From Branchiibius sp. NY16-3462-2 (GTDB taxonomy: Bacteria; Actinomycetota; Actinomycetes; Actinomycetales; Dermatophilaceae): a stretch of DNA of 64,000 nt. Under the pieces are notes generated by a model. That model saw nothing but the letters and a program-made list of their open reading frames with translations, ran no database searches and was not told the DNA's origin. Shown in pieces: positions 35,100-44,023 of this stretch. The stretch lies in contig NZ_LVCF01000025.1 in NCBI RefSeq assembly GCF_001594145.1, positions 322,487-386,486 of the forward strand, read 5' to 3'. The translations under genes were made by a program, and so were the position numbers. Position 1 is the first letter of the stretch. The number at the start of each line of letters is the position of its first letter.

Positions 35100-36176
35100 G
35101 TGCCCATCGCCAACGTCAGCACCTCGATCCTGCGCTCGCCCCTGCACACGCCGTTCGTCACCGCGCTGCGACGGACGACCACCTCGGACTCCCTCGTCGT
35201 CACCATCACCGACGACGAGGGCAGGACGGGGTACGGCGAGGCGCCCCAGATCTGGCAGGTCACCGGGGCGTCCATCCCGGGGAGCCAGGCGTGCGTCGAG
35301 GAACTGCTGGCGCCGCTGCTGATCGGTCAGGACTCCCGGGCGTACGTCGACCTGATCCACCGCGTGCGCGGCGCCGTGGCGGGCAACGAGGCAGCGATCT
35401 GCGCTGTCGATGTCGCGCTGCATGACCTGGCCGCCCGCATCGCGGGGGTGCCGCTGGTGCAGCTGCTCGGCGGAAGTGCGCCGAGCGTCGTCGAGACCGA
35501 CGTGACCCTGGCTGCGGGCACCGTCGACGAGTTGGCGTCTGCCGCGAAAAGTCGTGCAGCCGAGGGGTTCTCAGTGCTGAAAGCGAAGGTCGGCACCGGC
35601 ACGGCGCAGCAGGACGTCGCCCGCGTCAAAGCCATCCGCGAAGCCGTTGGACCCGACGTCACGATCCGGCTGGACGCTAACCAGGGGTGGACACCCCGGG
35701 AAGCAGTTCGGGCGATCCGCGGGTTGGCGGACGCCGACCTGGGCATCGAGTTGGTCGAGCAGCCGGTGCACCGCCTCGACATCGAGGGGTTGGCGTGGGT
35801 CAGCGACCGCGTCGAGATCCCGATCCTGGCGGACGAGTCGGTCTTCAGCGTGCAAGATCTCGTCGCAGTGATCCGGCACCGCGCCGCCGACCTGGTCAAC
35901 GTGAAGCTGGCCAAGTGCGGCGGCCTGCTCGCGGCCACCACCCTGCTGGAGCTGGCCCGGTCCGAAGGCATCGGCACCATGGTCGGTTGCATGATGGAAT
36001 CCGAGATCGGGGTGGGGGCCGCGGCCAGTCTTGTCTCGGCGTACGGGACAAGCGTCGTCAGTGACCTGGACGCTCCCTGGTGGTTCGCGAGCAGCGCGAT
36101 CAGCGGCGGAATGACGTTGCAGGGCAACCAGATACACCTACCCGAGGTCCCGGGCAGCGGACTGGATCTGGCCTGA
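35100..36176 (+). CDS. enolase-superfamily enzyme, dipeptide epimerase-like (muconate lactonizing/MR group)
   Basis: 358-residue enolase superfamily protein. Catalytic Lys pair in VLKAKVG (KxK), metal ligands Asp in RLDANQGW, Glu in ELVEQPV and Asp in ILADESVF, and the second-barrel Lys in VNVKLAKCGGLL. This order matches L-Ala-D/L-Glu-type dipeptide epimerases. The start is GTG (35100) with a weak GGAAG site. It lies 42 bases downstream of the aldehyde dehydrogenase. The exact dipeptide or acid substrate is not predictable. Confidence 0.85.
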   Translation: MPIANVSTSILRSPLHTPFVTALRRTTTSDSLVVTITDDEGRTGYGEAPQIWQVTGASIPGSQACVEELLAPLLIGQDSRAYVDLIHRVRGAVAGNEAAICAVDVALHDLAARIAGVPLVQLLGGSAPSVVETDVTLAAGTVDELASAAKSRAAEGFSVLKAKVGTGTAQQDVARVKAIREAVGPDVTIRLDANQGWTPREAVRAIRGLADADLGIELVEQPVHRLDIEGLAWVSDRVEIPILADESVFSVQDLVAVIRHRAADLVNVKLAKCGGLLAATTLLELARSEGIGTMVGCMMESEIGVGAAASLVSAYGTSVVSDLDAPWWFASSAISGGMTLQGNQIHLPEVPGSGLDLA

Positions 36177-36182
36177 GCCCGG

Positions 36183-37304
36183 CTACAGCTTGAAGCGCAG
36201 CAGCGCGGCCGCCGGTGTCTGCGCCGGCAGGTCGTCCGCCCGGACCGCAAGCACACCAGCATCGGCGCGCACGGCACGACGGATGACTTCGTCCACGACG
36301 CCGTAGTTCTCGGCAGTGTCGGTGTCCTCCAGGGTGATGGCGCCCAGCTCGTCGACGGTTCCGTTGACCACCGCGTCGATGTCGAAGGCGATGACCTCGA
36401 TGGCTCCAGCGGTCGCCGCGCGGGCAATATCACTGAGATCGGTGAGCGCCCGGCCCTGCGATGCGTAGGTGTGGAAGCGGTCGGTGAAGTCCTGCACCTG
36501 CTCGGCGTAGATCTCATCCAGGATCGGCCGCGCGGCTTCGGCGAGCTGTTGATCGCTGAGCTCCTCCGGGTTGCCCTCGATCGAGCGCGGCGCGAGACCC
36601 GGGTAGCTGTTCACGGAGCGGTAGATGCCGTCCAGCGGCTGCGTCGTGGCCAGGATCAACGGGATGCCGGAACCGGTCAGCAGCGGGCGCAGCGCCTGGT
36701 CGACGCCGCGGGCGTACTGCCGCAGTCGCACCTTCTGACCTTCCGAACCCTGCAGGCGGCGGGACGGTGCACGGTCCTTGATCGAGGACTTCCCGACGTG
36801 CGACGCGGCGTCCGTCGGCAGGTCCGGCACCTTGATGGTCTCCGCAGCGGTGTCCGGCACGATCTCGACCAACCGGGCGGCGTTCTGCGACAGGGCCAAC
36901 ACGAAGGCGGTCTGCGCGAAGGTCACCGTGCGCAGCAGCGGCTTCAGCAGGAAGCGGTCGGAAACGTCGACGCGAGAGGGCAACTCGTTGGGCAACCGGA
37001 AGCTGGTGAGGTGATCGCCGTCGACGAAGACCGCGAGCGAACGGGCCTGGTAGATCCAGAAGGGCTCGTCGTCGATCAGGTCATCCAGCGCCTCGGTGAT
37101 GAGCCCGAGCCGACCGCGCTCCAACTCGGTCTCCCGCAGGATCCCCAACGCTTCGTCGCGAGAGTTTCTCAACTCGATGCGCGCCTGGGCCGAGTCCGCG
37201 GCCAGCGTGCCGGTCGGGAGGTAGATCGACACGCACCCGGGTGCTTGCACCTCGGCGAGCTGGCGGATCTCGGCAACGGACGGAATATCAACGTGCAACA
37301 TCAC
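36183..37304 (-). CDS. baeRF (bacterial archaeo-eukaryotic release-factor-like) domain protein
   Basis: 373-residue protein. The N-terminal AEVQAPGCVSIYLPTG...RIELRNSRDEAL segment and FLLKPLLRTVTFAQTAFVLALSQNAARLVE closely fit the baeRF family, whose members carry a release-factor-1/Pelota-like fold and are thought to bind ribosomes or tRNA-like structures. It has no GGQ loop. It is convergent with the epimerase gene and divergent from the LLM-hemerythrin gene. Function unknown. Confidence 0.75.
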   Translation of the reverse strand: MMLHVDIPSVAEIRQLAEVQAPGCVSIYLPTGTLAADSAQARIELRNSRDEALGILRETELERGRLGLITEALDDLIDDEPFWIYQARSLAVFVDGDHLTSFRLPNELPSRVDVSDRFLLKPLLRTVTFAQTAFVLALSQNAARLVEIVPDTAAETIKVPDLPTDAASHVGKSSIKDRAPSRRLQGSEGQKVRLRQYARGVDQALRPLLTGSGIPLILATTQPLDGIYRSVNSYPGLAPRSIEGNPEELSDQQLAEAARPILDEIYAEQVQDFTDRFHTYASQGRALTDLSDIARAATAGAIEVIAFDIDAVVNGTVDELGAITLEDTDTAENYGVVDEVIRRAVRADAGVLAVRADDLPAQTPAAALLRFKL

Positions 37305-37354
37305 TGCTCCTCGGACAAGCGCCGCATCGGTGCGAACGCCGCTAACTCAATTTT

Positions 37355-37364
37355 CGCACGTGCG
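37355..37364. promoter_or_regulatory. palindrome CGCACGTGCG in a divergent promoter region
   Basis: A 10-base perfect palindrome midway in the 126-base gap between the baeRF gene and the LLM-hemerythrin gene, next to an AT-rich run (CTCAATTTT). The rest of the gap shows no gene. It may be a regulator binding site; not assigned. Confidence 0.3.
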
Positions 37365-37430
37365 GCCTGGCCACACGTCTGGACCTCCTAGCGTGAGACG
37401 GGGACCATAGGCTGTGCGAAGGAGGTCGGC

Positions 37431-38993
37431 ATGGACTACGGACACGAGCTGAAGTTCGGGTTGTTTCCCACCCCGGATGCCGCCGACGCTCAGCGCGTCC
37501 TGGACCTGGCGCTGCTCGCCGAGGACGTGGGTCTCGATCTGGTCAGCGTGCAGGACCATCCGTACTCACCGATGCTCGACGCCTGGACGCTGCTGTCGGT
37601 GATCGCCGCTCGCACCCAGCGCGTGCACGTGTCACCGAACGTCGCGAACCTGCCGTTGCGCCCGCCCGTGGTGCTGGCGCGCGCCGCGGCCACGCTGGAC
37701 AACCTGTCCGGGGGCCGGGTCGAGCTGGGCCTGGGGGCAGGCGGTTTCCAGGACGCGATCAAGGCAGCGGGCGGACCCAGTCTGACGGCGAAGGAGTCGG
37801 TCGATGCCCTGGTCGAAGGCATCGAGGTCATCCGGGGTATCTGGGGTCCGGTGGGCGGTCACGCAGTCCAACATCCGGGAACGCACTACGACGTCAGAGG
37901 GATCCGACCCGGACCGGCGCCGGCCCACCGCATCGGCATCTGGATCGGTGCCTATAAACCCCGCATGTTGCGCATTACCGGCCAGTTGGCGGACGGCTGG
38001 CTGCCGAGTTCGGCGTACGCCGCGCCGGACGTTCTCGACGACCTGAACCTGGCCATCGACGAGGCTGCCGTCGCCGCCGGACGATCCCCGTCCGACATCA
38101 CCCGTCTCTACAACATCATGGGCCGCTTCGGCGGCCGGGACGGCTTTCCGACGGGCGAGGCCGGCGAATGGATCGAGCAACTGGCCGAGCTCACCCTCGA
38201 CAGCGGTATGTCCACCTACATCCTGGCCTCCGATGACCCCGACACGATCCGCCGTTTCGCCGGTGAAGTGGCGCCGGCTGTGCGGGAACTGGTTGCAGCA
38301 GAACGCTCTTCGTCCCGGGAGGAGCCGCTGCCGTTGGGAGCACCGGTCGACGGGCTCCCACCCGCGCCGCGCGCCAAGGTGACGATCGAGGCATCGCCGC
38401 TGACCGTCGTACCCACACCGGATCCGGGGACACGCCGGTCGGAAGAGCAGCCGTGGGACGAGACCACGCGGCCGCACGGACCAGCACCCGACCCGACCCG
38501 GCTCTACACCCCGCACGAGCAAGCCAGTGGCCAGCATCTGGTCGACGTCCACGACCAGTTGCGGCAGGAGTTGGAGCAGCTGCGCGGGATCGTCGACCAG
38601 GTGATCGCCGGACAACTCGGAGTCGCTGAAGCACGCTCTGCCATCAACGAATCCACCATGCGGCAGAACAACTGGACCGCCGGTGTCTACTGCGCGCAGT
38701 ACTGCCGGGTCGTCACCACGCACCACACGATCGAGGACGTCAGCGTCTTCCCGCACCTTCGCTCGGCCCAGCCGTCGCTGGCCCCGGTGATCGACCGGCT
38801 CGAAGAGGAACACCAGGTGATCCACGGTGTGCTCGACGGAGTCGACCAGGCGCTCGTCGCGTTCGTGAGCGAGCCCGACGGCCCGGACCGGTTGCAGGCC
38901 GCGCTGGACCTACTGAGCGACACCCTGCTTTCCCATTTGTCCTATGAGGAGCAGGAACTGGTCGAGCCGTTGGCCCGACTCGGGTTCTCGTGA
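37431..38993 (+). CDS. fusion of a luciferase-like (LLM class) oxidoreductase and a hemerythrin domain
   Basis: 520-residue fusion. Residues about 5-290 form an LLM-class TIM barrel, probably F420- or FMN-dependent (LVSVQDHPYSP, HVSPNVANLPLRPP, GGRVELGLGAG). A Pro/Glu-rich linker (about 290-360) follows. Residues about 362-517 are a hemerythrin/HHE domain, with candidate iron ligands His374, His431/432, Glu435, His442, His461, His465, His502 and Glu506/507. GAAGGAGG lies upstream of ATG 37431. A hemerythrin joined to a reductase suggests an O2- or NO-sensitive or di-iron redox enzyme. The substrate is unknown; this arrangement is uncommon. Confidence 0.85.
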   Translation: MDYGHELKFGLFPTPDAADAQRVLDLALLAEDVGLDLVSVQDHPYSPMLDAWTLLSVIAARTQRVHVSPNVANLPLRPPVVLARAAATLDNLSGGRVELGLGAGGFQDAIKAAGGPSLTAKESVDALVEGIEVIRGIWGPVGGHAVQHPGTHYDVRGIRPGPAPAHRIGIWIGAYKPRMLRITGQLADGWLPSSAYAAPDVLDDLNLAIDEAAVAAGRSPSDITRLYNIMGRFGGRDGFPTGEAGEWIEQLAELTLDSGMSTYILASDDPDTIRRFAGEVAPAVRELVAAERSSSREEPLPLGAPVDGLPPAPRAKVTIEASPLTVVPTPDPGTRRSEEQPWDETTRPHGPAPDPTRLYTPHEQASGQHLVDVHDQLRQELEQLRGIVDQVIAGQLGVAEARSAINESTMRQNNWTAGVYCAQYCRVVTTHHTIEDVSVFPHLRSAQPSLAPVIDRLEEEHQVIHGVLDGVDQALVAFVSEPDGPDRLQAALDLLSDTLLSHLSYEEQELVEPLARLGFS

Positions 38994-38996
38994 CGG

Positions 38997-39962
38997 ATGC
39001 GCCGACTGCTGACCGCAGCGGCAGCTCTGGCCTTCTTCGTCACCAGCCCGGGCTATCCGCCACCGGGTGCCACGCAACTCGCCGCGCTGCCTGCGGTGCA
39101 GCCCAGCAACGAATCCGACTGCAGCAACGTTGTGTTCATGACCGACGGCTATCGCGCGGCAACCACCGGCGCCTCCTTTGCGGCCGTACCAGCCCGCGCC
39201 GGCTGGCATACCGAACTCATCCGGTACGATGATTCCATCATTGGCGTGATCCAGCCACACACGCTGGACTGGACCGTCGATCACGCCGTGCCGGTCGTCG
39301 TGCAGCGGGTGCGGTCCTTCCACGCGGCGTGTCCACAGGCGCACATCACCCTGCTGGGGTACTCGTTCGGGGCGCTCATCGCTGGTGACGCCGCAGAGGA
39401 GCTCGCCCACTCCGACGACGTCCCGCACCGGCGACTCAACGTGGTGCTCTTCGGCGATCCACGACGCCCGCTGTCCCGTAAGGGGATTGAAGGCTGGGCC
39501 GGTGGCTACCTGACCGTCATGGCGTCGACGCCCGGGATCACCGCATCCGCGCCCCGCGACTTCGGCGACCTTCAGGTATCGGAGAACTGCAACCAGAACG
39601 ACGTCATCTGCAACGCCGCGAACCCGTTGACCAACCCGGCAGCGTTCCGCGCCGAGGTCGACGGCTACCTGCACGGAGCGCACTACTACCCGATGGATCC
39701 ATGGCGAGATGCGGCTGCGGGCGACCACTACGTTGCCGCCACCTCACCGCTGAGCTACGGCGCGCCGATCGCGGACCTGCCGACTCCGCGCGAACTGACC
39801 CAACCCGCTGGTATCGACGTCGCTGGCATTCTGGAATGGCCGCTGAGCTACGTGGTGAACCGACTGGACTGGAGCGAGGGCCTCAACCGGTTCGGGCTAC
39901 CCGGCGACGCGCTCATCCATGAGTTCATCGGCTGGTCAGAGCGCGCCGGCGTGCAACTCTAG
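38997..39962 (+). CDS. secreted cutinase-like/PE-PPE-type esterase
   Basis: 321-residue exported serine esterase. It has an N-terminal signal peptide (RRLLTAAAALAFFV), the nucleophile motif LLGYSFGALIAG, a cutinase-like CNQNDVIC acidic motif with flanking cysteines, and a late LHGAHYYP histidine. These residues are in cutinase order. ATG 38997 is four bases after the LLM-hemerythrin stop, so co-transcription is likely. It probably acts on an ester or lipid substrate outside the cell. Confidence 0.83.
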   Translation: MRRLLTAAAALAFFVTSPGYPPPGATQLAALPAVQPSNESDCSNVVFMTDGYRAATTGASFAAVPARAGWHTELIRYDDSIIGVIQPHTLDWTVDHAVPVVVQRVRSFHAACPQAHITLLGYSFGALIAGDAAEELAHSDDVPHRRLNVVLFGDPRRPLSRKGIEGWAGGYLTVMASTPGITASAPRDFGDLQVSENCNQNDVICNAANPLTNPAAFRAEVDGYLHGAHYYPMDPWRDAAAGDHYVAATSPLSYGAPIADLPTPRELTQPAGIDVAGILEWPLSYVVNRLDWSEGLNRFGLPGDALIHEFIGWSERAGVQL

Positions 39963-39991
39963 TGGGCTACGCGCAAAGCGCACCAGGTCCG

Positions 39992-41473
39992 CTAGACGGG
40001 CGCCGGATAGCGTCCCGCCCAGGGCGCAGCCTCCTCCAATTGCGCTGCGAGAGCGAGCAATCCGGTGTCCTCCCCGAGCCGCCCGACGAATTGCACGCCA
40101 AGCGGCACCCCCGCAGGTGTCCAGTGCAACGGCACACTGATCGCCGGGCGTCCGGTCATGTTCGCCAGCTGGGTGTACGGCACCCAACCCAGCGCCTGCT
40201 CGACCAGGTCATCAGCAATCCCGCTGAGCGCCAGCAGTTTTCCGGCCCTGGCCTTCGCGACAACCCGCGATCCGACCTGGAGTGCGGTCGGTGTGTCCGT
40301 CTCACCGACCATCAGCGGCACCTTGGCCAGGGTGGGGGTCAGCAACAGGTCGTAGCTGTCCTGGTAGTCGACCAGCGACTTCGTGAATTCGTGGATCCGC
40401 TCCATGGCCATGAAGACCGGCCCGATGCCGTTGGCGCGGCCCAGTTCCGCAACCGCAAGGGTGTCCGGTTCGAAGTCGGAATCTTTGGCCCCGAAGAGCT
40501 CCTTGATCCGGGTGACCTGGCCGTAGAGCTGCGCGAACCAGATGGTGAGGAAGTCGCGGGATAGTTGCGCATCGTCGTACGGCGGCTCGACCTCCTCGAC
40601 GTGGTGGCCGAGATCGGTGAGCAGCTTTGCGGTCTCTTCGACCGCCTCGATCGCGTCGGGGTCCGGTGATGGATTGATCGCCGATTTCGTGGAGTAGCCG
40701 ATGCGCAGCCCGGTGGGTGGAGTCTGGATCGCCGCACTGAACGACATTGCGGGCTGGACGATCTGGGCTCCTTCGTACTTGTTCGGTCCGACGATGGCGT
40801 CCAGGAATCCGGCGGTGTCCCGCACCGTCCGCGAGACCACGCCCTGGGTGACCCAGCCCAGCAGCGGGTCGCCCTCCACCGGACCGAACGGGGTCAGCCC
40901 GCGACTGGTTTTGAGACCGACCAATCCGCAGCAGGCAGCGGGGATGCGGATCGAGCCACCGCCGTCATTGGCACCGGCCGCCGGCACGATTCCCGCCGCA
41001 ACAGCTGACGCAGAGCCACCGGATGAGCCTCCCGGCGTGCGGTCGAGATCCCACGGATTGCGGCACGGACCCCACAGCGCGGGCTCCGTGATGCCTTTGG
41101 AACCCAGCTCGGGCGTGTTGGTCTTACCGAAGATCACGACCCCTGCATCGAGGAACTTCTGCACGACCGCGGAGTGCTCGGTCGCAGTGGCGTTCCGCAT
41201 GGCAGCGGTGCCATGGCTGGTGGGCAGACCACCGAACTCCTGCAGAAGGTCCTTGATCAGGAAGGGAACTCCCGCGAACGGGCCGGTGAGCGGTTCATTC
41301 ACCCGACGTTCGGCGACCGCGTCCATCCGGCGCACGATGGCGTTCAGTTTCGGGTTGACCTGGTCGGCGCGTTGCTGTGCCAGGGCCAGCAGTTCGGCGG
41401 CGCTCACCTCACCATCGGCGACCTTCGCGGCCAGGCTCGTCGCGTCGTACGTCAGGTATTCGTGCAGTTCCAC
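39992..41473 (-). CDS. amidase (amidase signature family)
   Basis: 493-residue amidase signature enzyme. The catalytic Lys is in PFLIKDLLQEFGG (near residue 72), followed by the Gly/Ser-rich GGSSGGSASAVAAGIVP and GGGSIRIPAACCG (Ser-cisSer-Lys triad). C-terminal substrate region and QFVGRLGEDTGLL follow the family pattern. It resembles 6-aminohexanoate-cyclic-dimer hydrolases and related amidases. It is divergent from the acyl-CoA ligase gene, 49 bases away. The amide substrate is unknown. Confidence 0.88.
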   Translation of the reverse strand: MELHEYLTYDATSLAAKVADGEVSAAELLALAQQRADQVNPKLNAIVRRMDAVAERRVNEPLTGPFAGVPFLIKDLLQEFGGLPTSHGTAAMRNATATEHSAVVQKFLDAGVVIFGKTNTPELGSKGITEPALWGPCRNPWDLDRTPGGSSGGSASAVAAGIVPAAGANDGGGSIRIPAACCGLVGLKTSRGLTPFGPVEGDPLLGWVTQGVVSRTVRDTAGFLDAIVGPNKYEGAQIVQPAMSFSAAIQTPPTGLRIGYSTKSAINPSPDPDAIEAVEETAKLLTDLGHHVEEVEPPYDDAQLSRDFLTIWFAQLYGQVTRIKELFGAKDSDFEPDTLAVAELGRANGIGPVFMAMERIHEFTKSLVDYQDSYDLLLTPTLAKVPLMVGETDTPTALQVGSRVVAKARAGKLLALSGIADDLVEQALGWVPYTQLANMTGRPAISVPLHWTPAGVPLGVQFVGRLGEDTGLLALAAQLEEAAPWAGRYPAPV

Positions 41474-41522
41474 TCGGGCAGACTACGTGGTCATCGTGTG
41501 ACGCGAGCCACATACTGGGGGC

Positions 41523-43037
41523 ATGCCGCTCGACACCGCACCCGCGTGGACGTTCCGGAACCACTGGATGAGTCACGTGGGGCGACACGCCCAGATGCAA
41601 CCGCACGGTACGGCGTTGCGTTACCAGGGCGTGGACACCACCTGGGCGGACCTGGACCAGCGGTCCCGTCGACTCGCCGCCGGGCTGCGCACACTCGGCG
41701 TGCGATCCGGGGACCGGGTGGCGCTGCTGTGCCTGAACCATCCTCAGTTCGTCGAGATCCTCCTGGCGGCGAACCATCTCGGGGCGATCGCCGTCCCGTT
41801 GAACTTCCGGCTCACCTCCCCGGAGGTCGCCTACGTCCTGCAGGACAGCGGCGCGCAGGTCATCTTCGTGGATCCGCCTCTGGCGCCGGTGCTTTCGGAA
41901 GCTGGCGACCTGACCGTGGTCGAGGTGGGCTCATCGACGTACGCCGATCTGCTGGGTGAGCCGATCGAGCCCGGCGACGTGCCGGAGTCGGCGACCGCCC
42001 TGTTGATGTACACCTCGGGCACGACCGGTCGACCCAAGGGCGCAATGCTGTCGCACGCGAATCTGGCGGTGCAGTCGATGACCTGCATCCGGGCGATGGA
42101 GACCTTCGACGAGTCGGACATCGGCTTCATGACCGCACCTTTCTTCCACATCGCGGGACTCGGGTCGCTGGCACCCAACCTGCTCCTCGGCGTACCCACA
42201 GTCATCCATCCGCTCGGCGCGTTCGATCCCGCGGCAGTCCTCGACGCCTACGAACGCGAAGGCGCCACAGTCGTTTTCAACGTTCCCCAGCAGTGGCAAC
42301 TCCTGTGCGCCGAGCAGGCGGCCCGGCCGCGCACCTTGAAGCTGCGGGTGCTGACCTGGGGTGCCGCGCCGGCATCGGATGCGCTGCTACGGCAGATGGG
42401 TGCCACCTTCGACGGGCTGATCGTGGCGGTCTTCGGACAGACGGAGACCTCACCGATCACCTGCGTGCTGCGCGGCGAGGAGTCACTGCGCAAACTCGGC
42501 TCGGTCGGGCGGCCGATCCCGACCATCCAGTACCGCGTGGTCGACGCTGCGATGGCGGACGTCCCGGTGGGCACGGTCGGGGAGATCGTCTACCGCGGCC
42601 CGCAGGTGATGCAGGGCTATTGGAACAAACCTGCTGAAACCGCAGCGGCGTTCGCCGGTGGCTGGTTCCACTCCGGCGACCTGGTCAAGCAGGACGAGGA
42701 GGGTTTCGTCTGGGTGGTGGACCGCAAGAAGGACATGATCATTTCCGGCGGCGAGAACATCTATTGCGCCGAGGTCGAGAACGCGATCGCCGATCACCCG
42801 GCCGTGCTCGAGGTCGCCGTGATCGGCCGGCCGGATCCGCAGTGGGGTGAGGTGCCGGTCGCGCACGTGTCCTTGCGTCCGGAGTCGAAGTTGACGTTGA
42901 AGGAGTTGACCGGGTTCCTCGGCGACCGGTTGGCGTCGTACAAACGGCCCAAAGAGTTGGTGATACTGCCCGCACTGCCGCGCAACGCCAGCGGCAAGAT
43001 CCTCAAAACGACGCTGCGCCAGCAGGATTCACCTTAA
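41523..43037 (+). CDS. acyl-CoA synthetase (AMP-forming, fatty acid/medium-chain ligase)
   Basis: 504-residue ANL-family ligase. The AMP-binding motif is YTSGTTGRPKGAMLSH (near residue 165), with GQTETSP, WFHSGDLVKQDEEGF and the adenylation core VDRKKDMIISGGENIYCAEVE, and a C-terminal lysine motif NASGKILK. It forms acyl-CoA from a carboxylate, CoA and ATP. It ends overlapping the convergent unknown gene by four bases. Chain length specificity is not predictable. Confidence 0.88.
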   Translation: MPLDTAPAWTFRNHWMSHVGRHAQMQPHGTALRYQGVDTTWADLDQRSRRLAAGLRTLGVRSGDRVALLCLNHPQFVEILLAANHLGAIAVPLNFRLTSPEVAYVLQDSGAQVIFVDPPLAPVLSEAGDLTVVEVGSSTYADLLGEPIEPGDVPESATALLMYTSGTTGRPKGAMLSHANLAVQSMTCIRAMETFDESDIGFMTAPFFHIAGLGSLAPNLLLGVPTVIHPLGAFDPAAVLDAYEREGATVVFNVPQQWQLLCAEQAARPRTLKLRVLTWGAAPASDALLRQMGATFDGLIVAVFGQTETSPITCVLRGEESLRKLGSVGRPIPTIQYRVVDAAMADVPVGTVGEIVYRGPQVMQGYWNKPAETAAAFAGGWFHSGDLVKQDEEGFVWVVDRKKDMIISGGENIYCAEVENAIADHPAVLEVAVIGRPDPQWGEVPVAHVSLRPESKLTLKELTGFLGDRLASYKRPKELVILPALPRNASGKILKTTLRQQDSP

Positions 43038-44023
43038 AGGTCGGTGTCCCAGCGCTGGCTGTAGCGGCGCAGCGCCTGCAACTCGGCAATGCCGGAGATC
43101 GTCTCGGAACTCAGCAGGCCACCGATGCCACGCAGCCCGGCATCGACCGCTGCTCGAGCGTCCTCGGACGGGGTCGTGGATGAACCTTCGGGTACGACAT
43201 CGCGCAGATCCGGCGGGATCTCATCCAGCAATCGGTAACTATCCGAAACCGTTTGCGCGGCCTGACGTGCAGTCTCCTGGTCCAACACCGGCAGGTCTGG
43301 AACGACATCGGCGAAGACCAGCAGGTCTGCACCATCGGCTGGCCTTCCGTGTGCCGACAGGACGTCGGCGGTCGCGCGCAACAACTCCTGCACATGCCCG
43401 ACAGGCGCGTCGGGACTGCGGCGGGTCGCCCGCTGCCGCTCGATCTCGCGATGAAGGTCCCGGCTCGCGCGGCAGAATTTGCCGTCCCGCAGGGCCACCA
43501 GTGCCTGTTTCGCCCATGCGGCATCCCGCGGACTGCCCAGGGCCGCGACCGCGGCGGGGATGTAGTCGGCGTCAGGGCAGATATGGAACCGGGGATTGTC
43601 ACGGATCCAGTGCGACACGTGGAACGCTAATCCTGCGAGGCCGGCGACGGCGATCACAAAGATCAGGAGCATGGCGACGGGGGGCTTCGGATCGTCGCCC
43701 GCCGTGAGGCGGAAACCGCCGAACGCCAGGAACGTTCCCGCCATCGCCACGTAGTCCAGCGCGCCGTTCTGGAGCCATCCAGCGACAGCCGGCACGCGGC
43801 GTACGTCGGGACACACCACAAACTGGTGCGCGGGCCCGTCCTCCTGCTGGATCGTCAGTGCGACCCCGCGATCCACCGCCACCGCATCGAAACGGGTGAT
43901 GTCACCGGATCGCCACCGGCCGGACAACGCCCGGCTGGGCTCCGGATCACGACCCGACTGCGACACCCGGGAGACCCGCTTGTCCAGCCGGCTGTCTCGC
44001 CCGTCACCCGAGGTTGGACTCAT
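43034..44023 (-). CDS. hypothetical membrane protein, paralogue B
   Basis: 329-residue protein, not recognised. It has two hydrophobic segments (about 90-110 and 118-135) followed by a soluble domain. The downstream part includes GSPRDAAWAKQALVALRDGKFC and ADVVPDLPVLDQETARQAAQT, SYRLLDEIPPDLR, shared almost word for word with the upstream neighbour (44004-44969), which marks the two as tandem duplicates. A cysteine pair (FHICP, KFC) is conserved between them. The N-terminus is polar and basic. The start overlaps the end of that neighbour by 20 bases. No function is inferred. Confidence 0.8.
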   Translation of the reverse strand: MSPTSGDGRDSRLDKRVSRVSQSGRDPEPSRALSGRWRSGDITRFDAVAVDRGVALTIQQEDGPAHQFVVCPDVRRVPAVAGWLQNGALDYVAMAGTFLAFGGFRLTAGDDPKPPVAMLLIFVIAVAGLAGLAFHVSHWIRDNPRFHICPDADYIPAAVAALGSPRDAAWAKQALVALRDGKFCRASRDLHREIERQRATRRSPDAPVGHVQELLRATADVLSAHGRPADGADLLVFADVVPDLPVLDQETARQAAQTVSDSYRLLDEIPPDLRDVVPEGSSTTPSEDARAAVDAGLRGIGGLLSSETISGIAELQALRRYSQRWDTDL

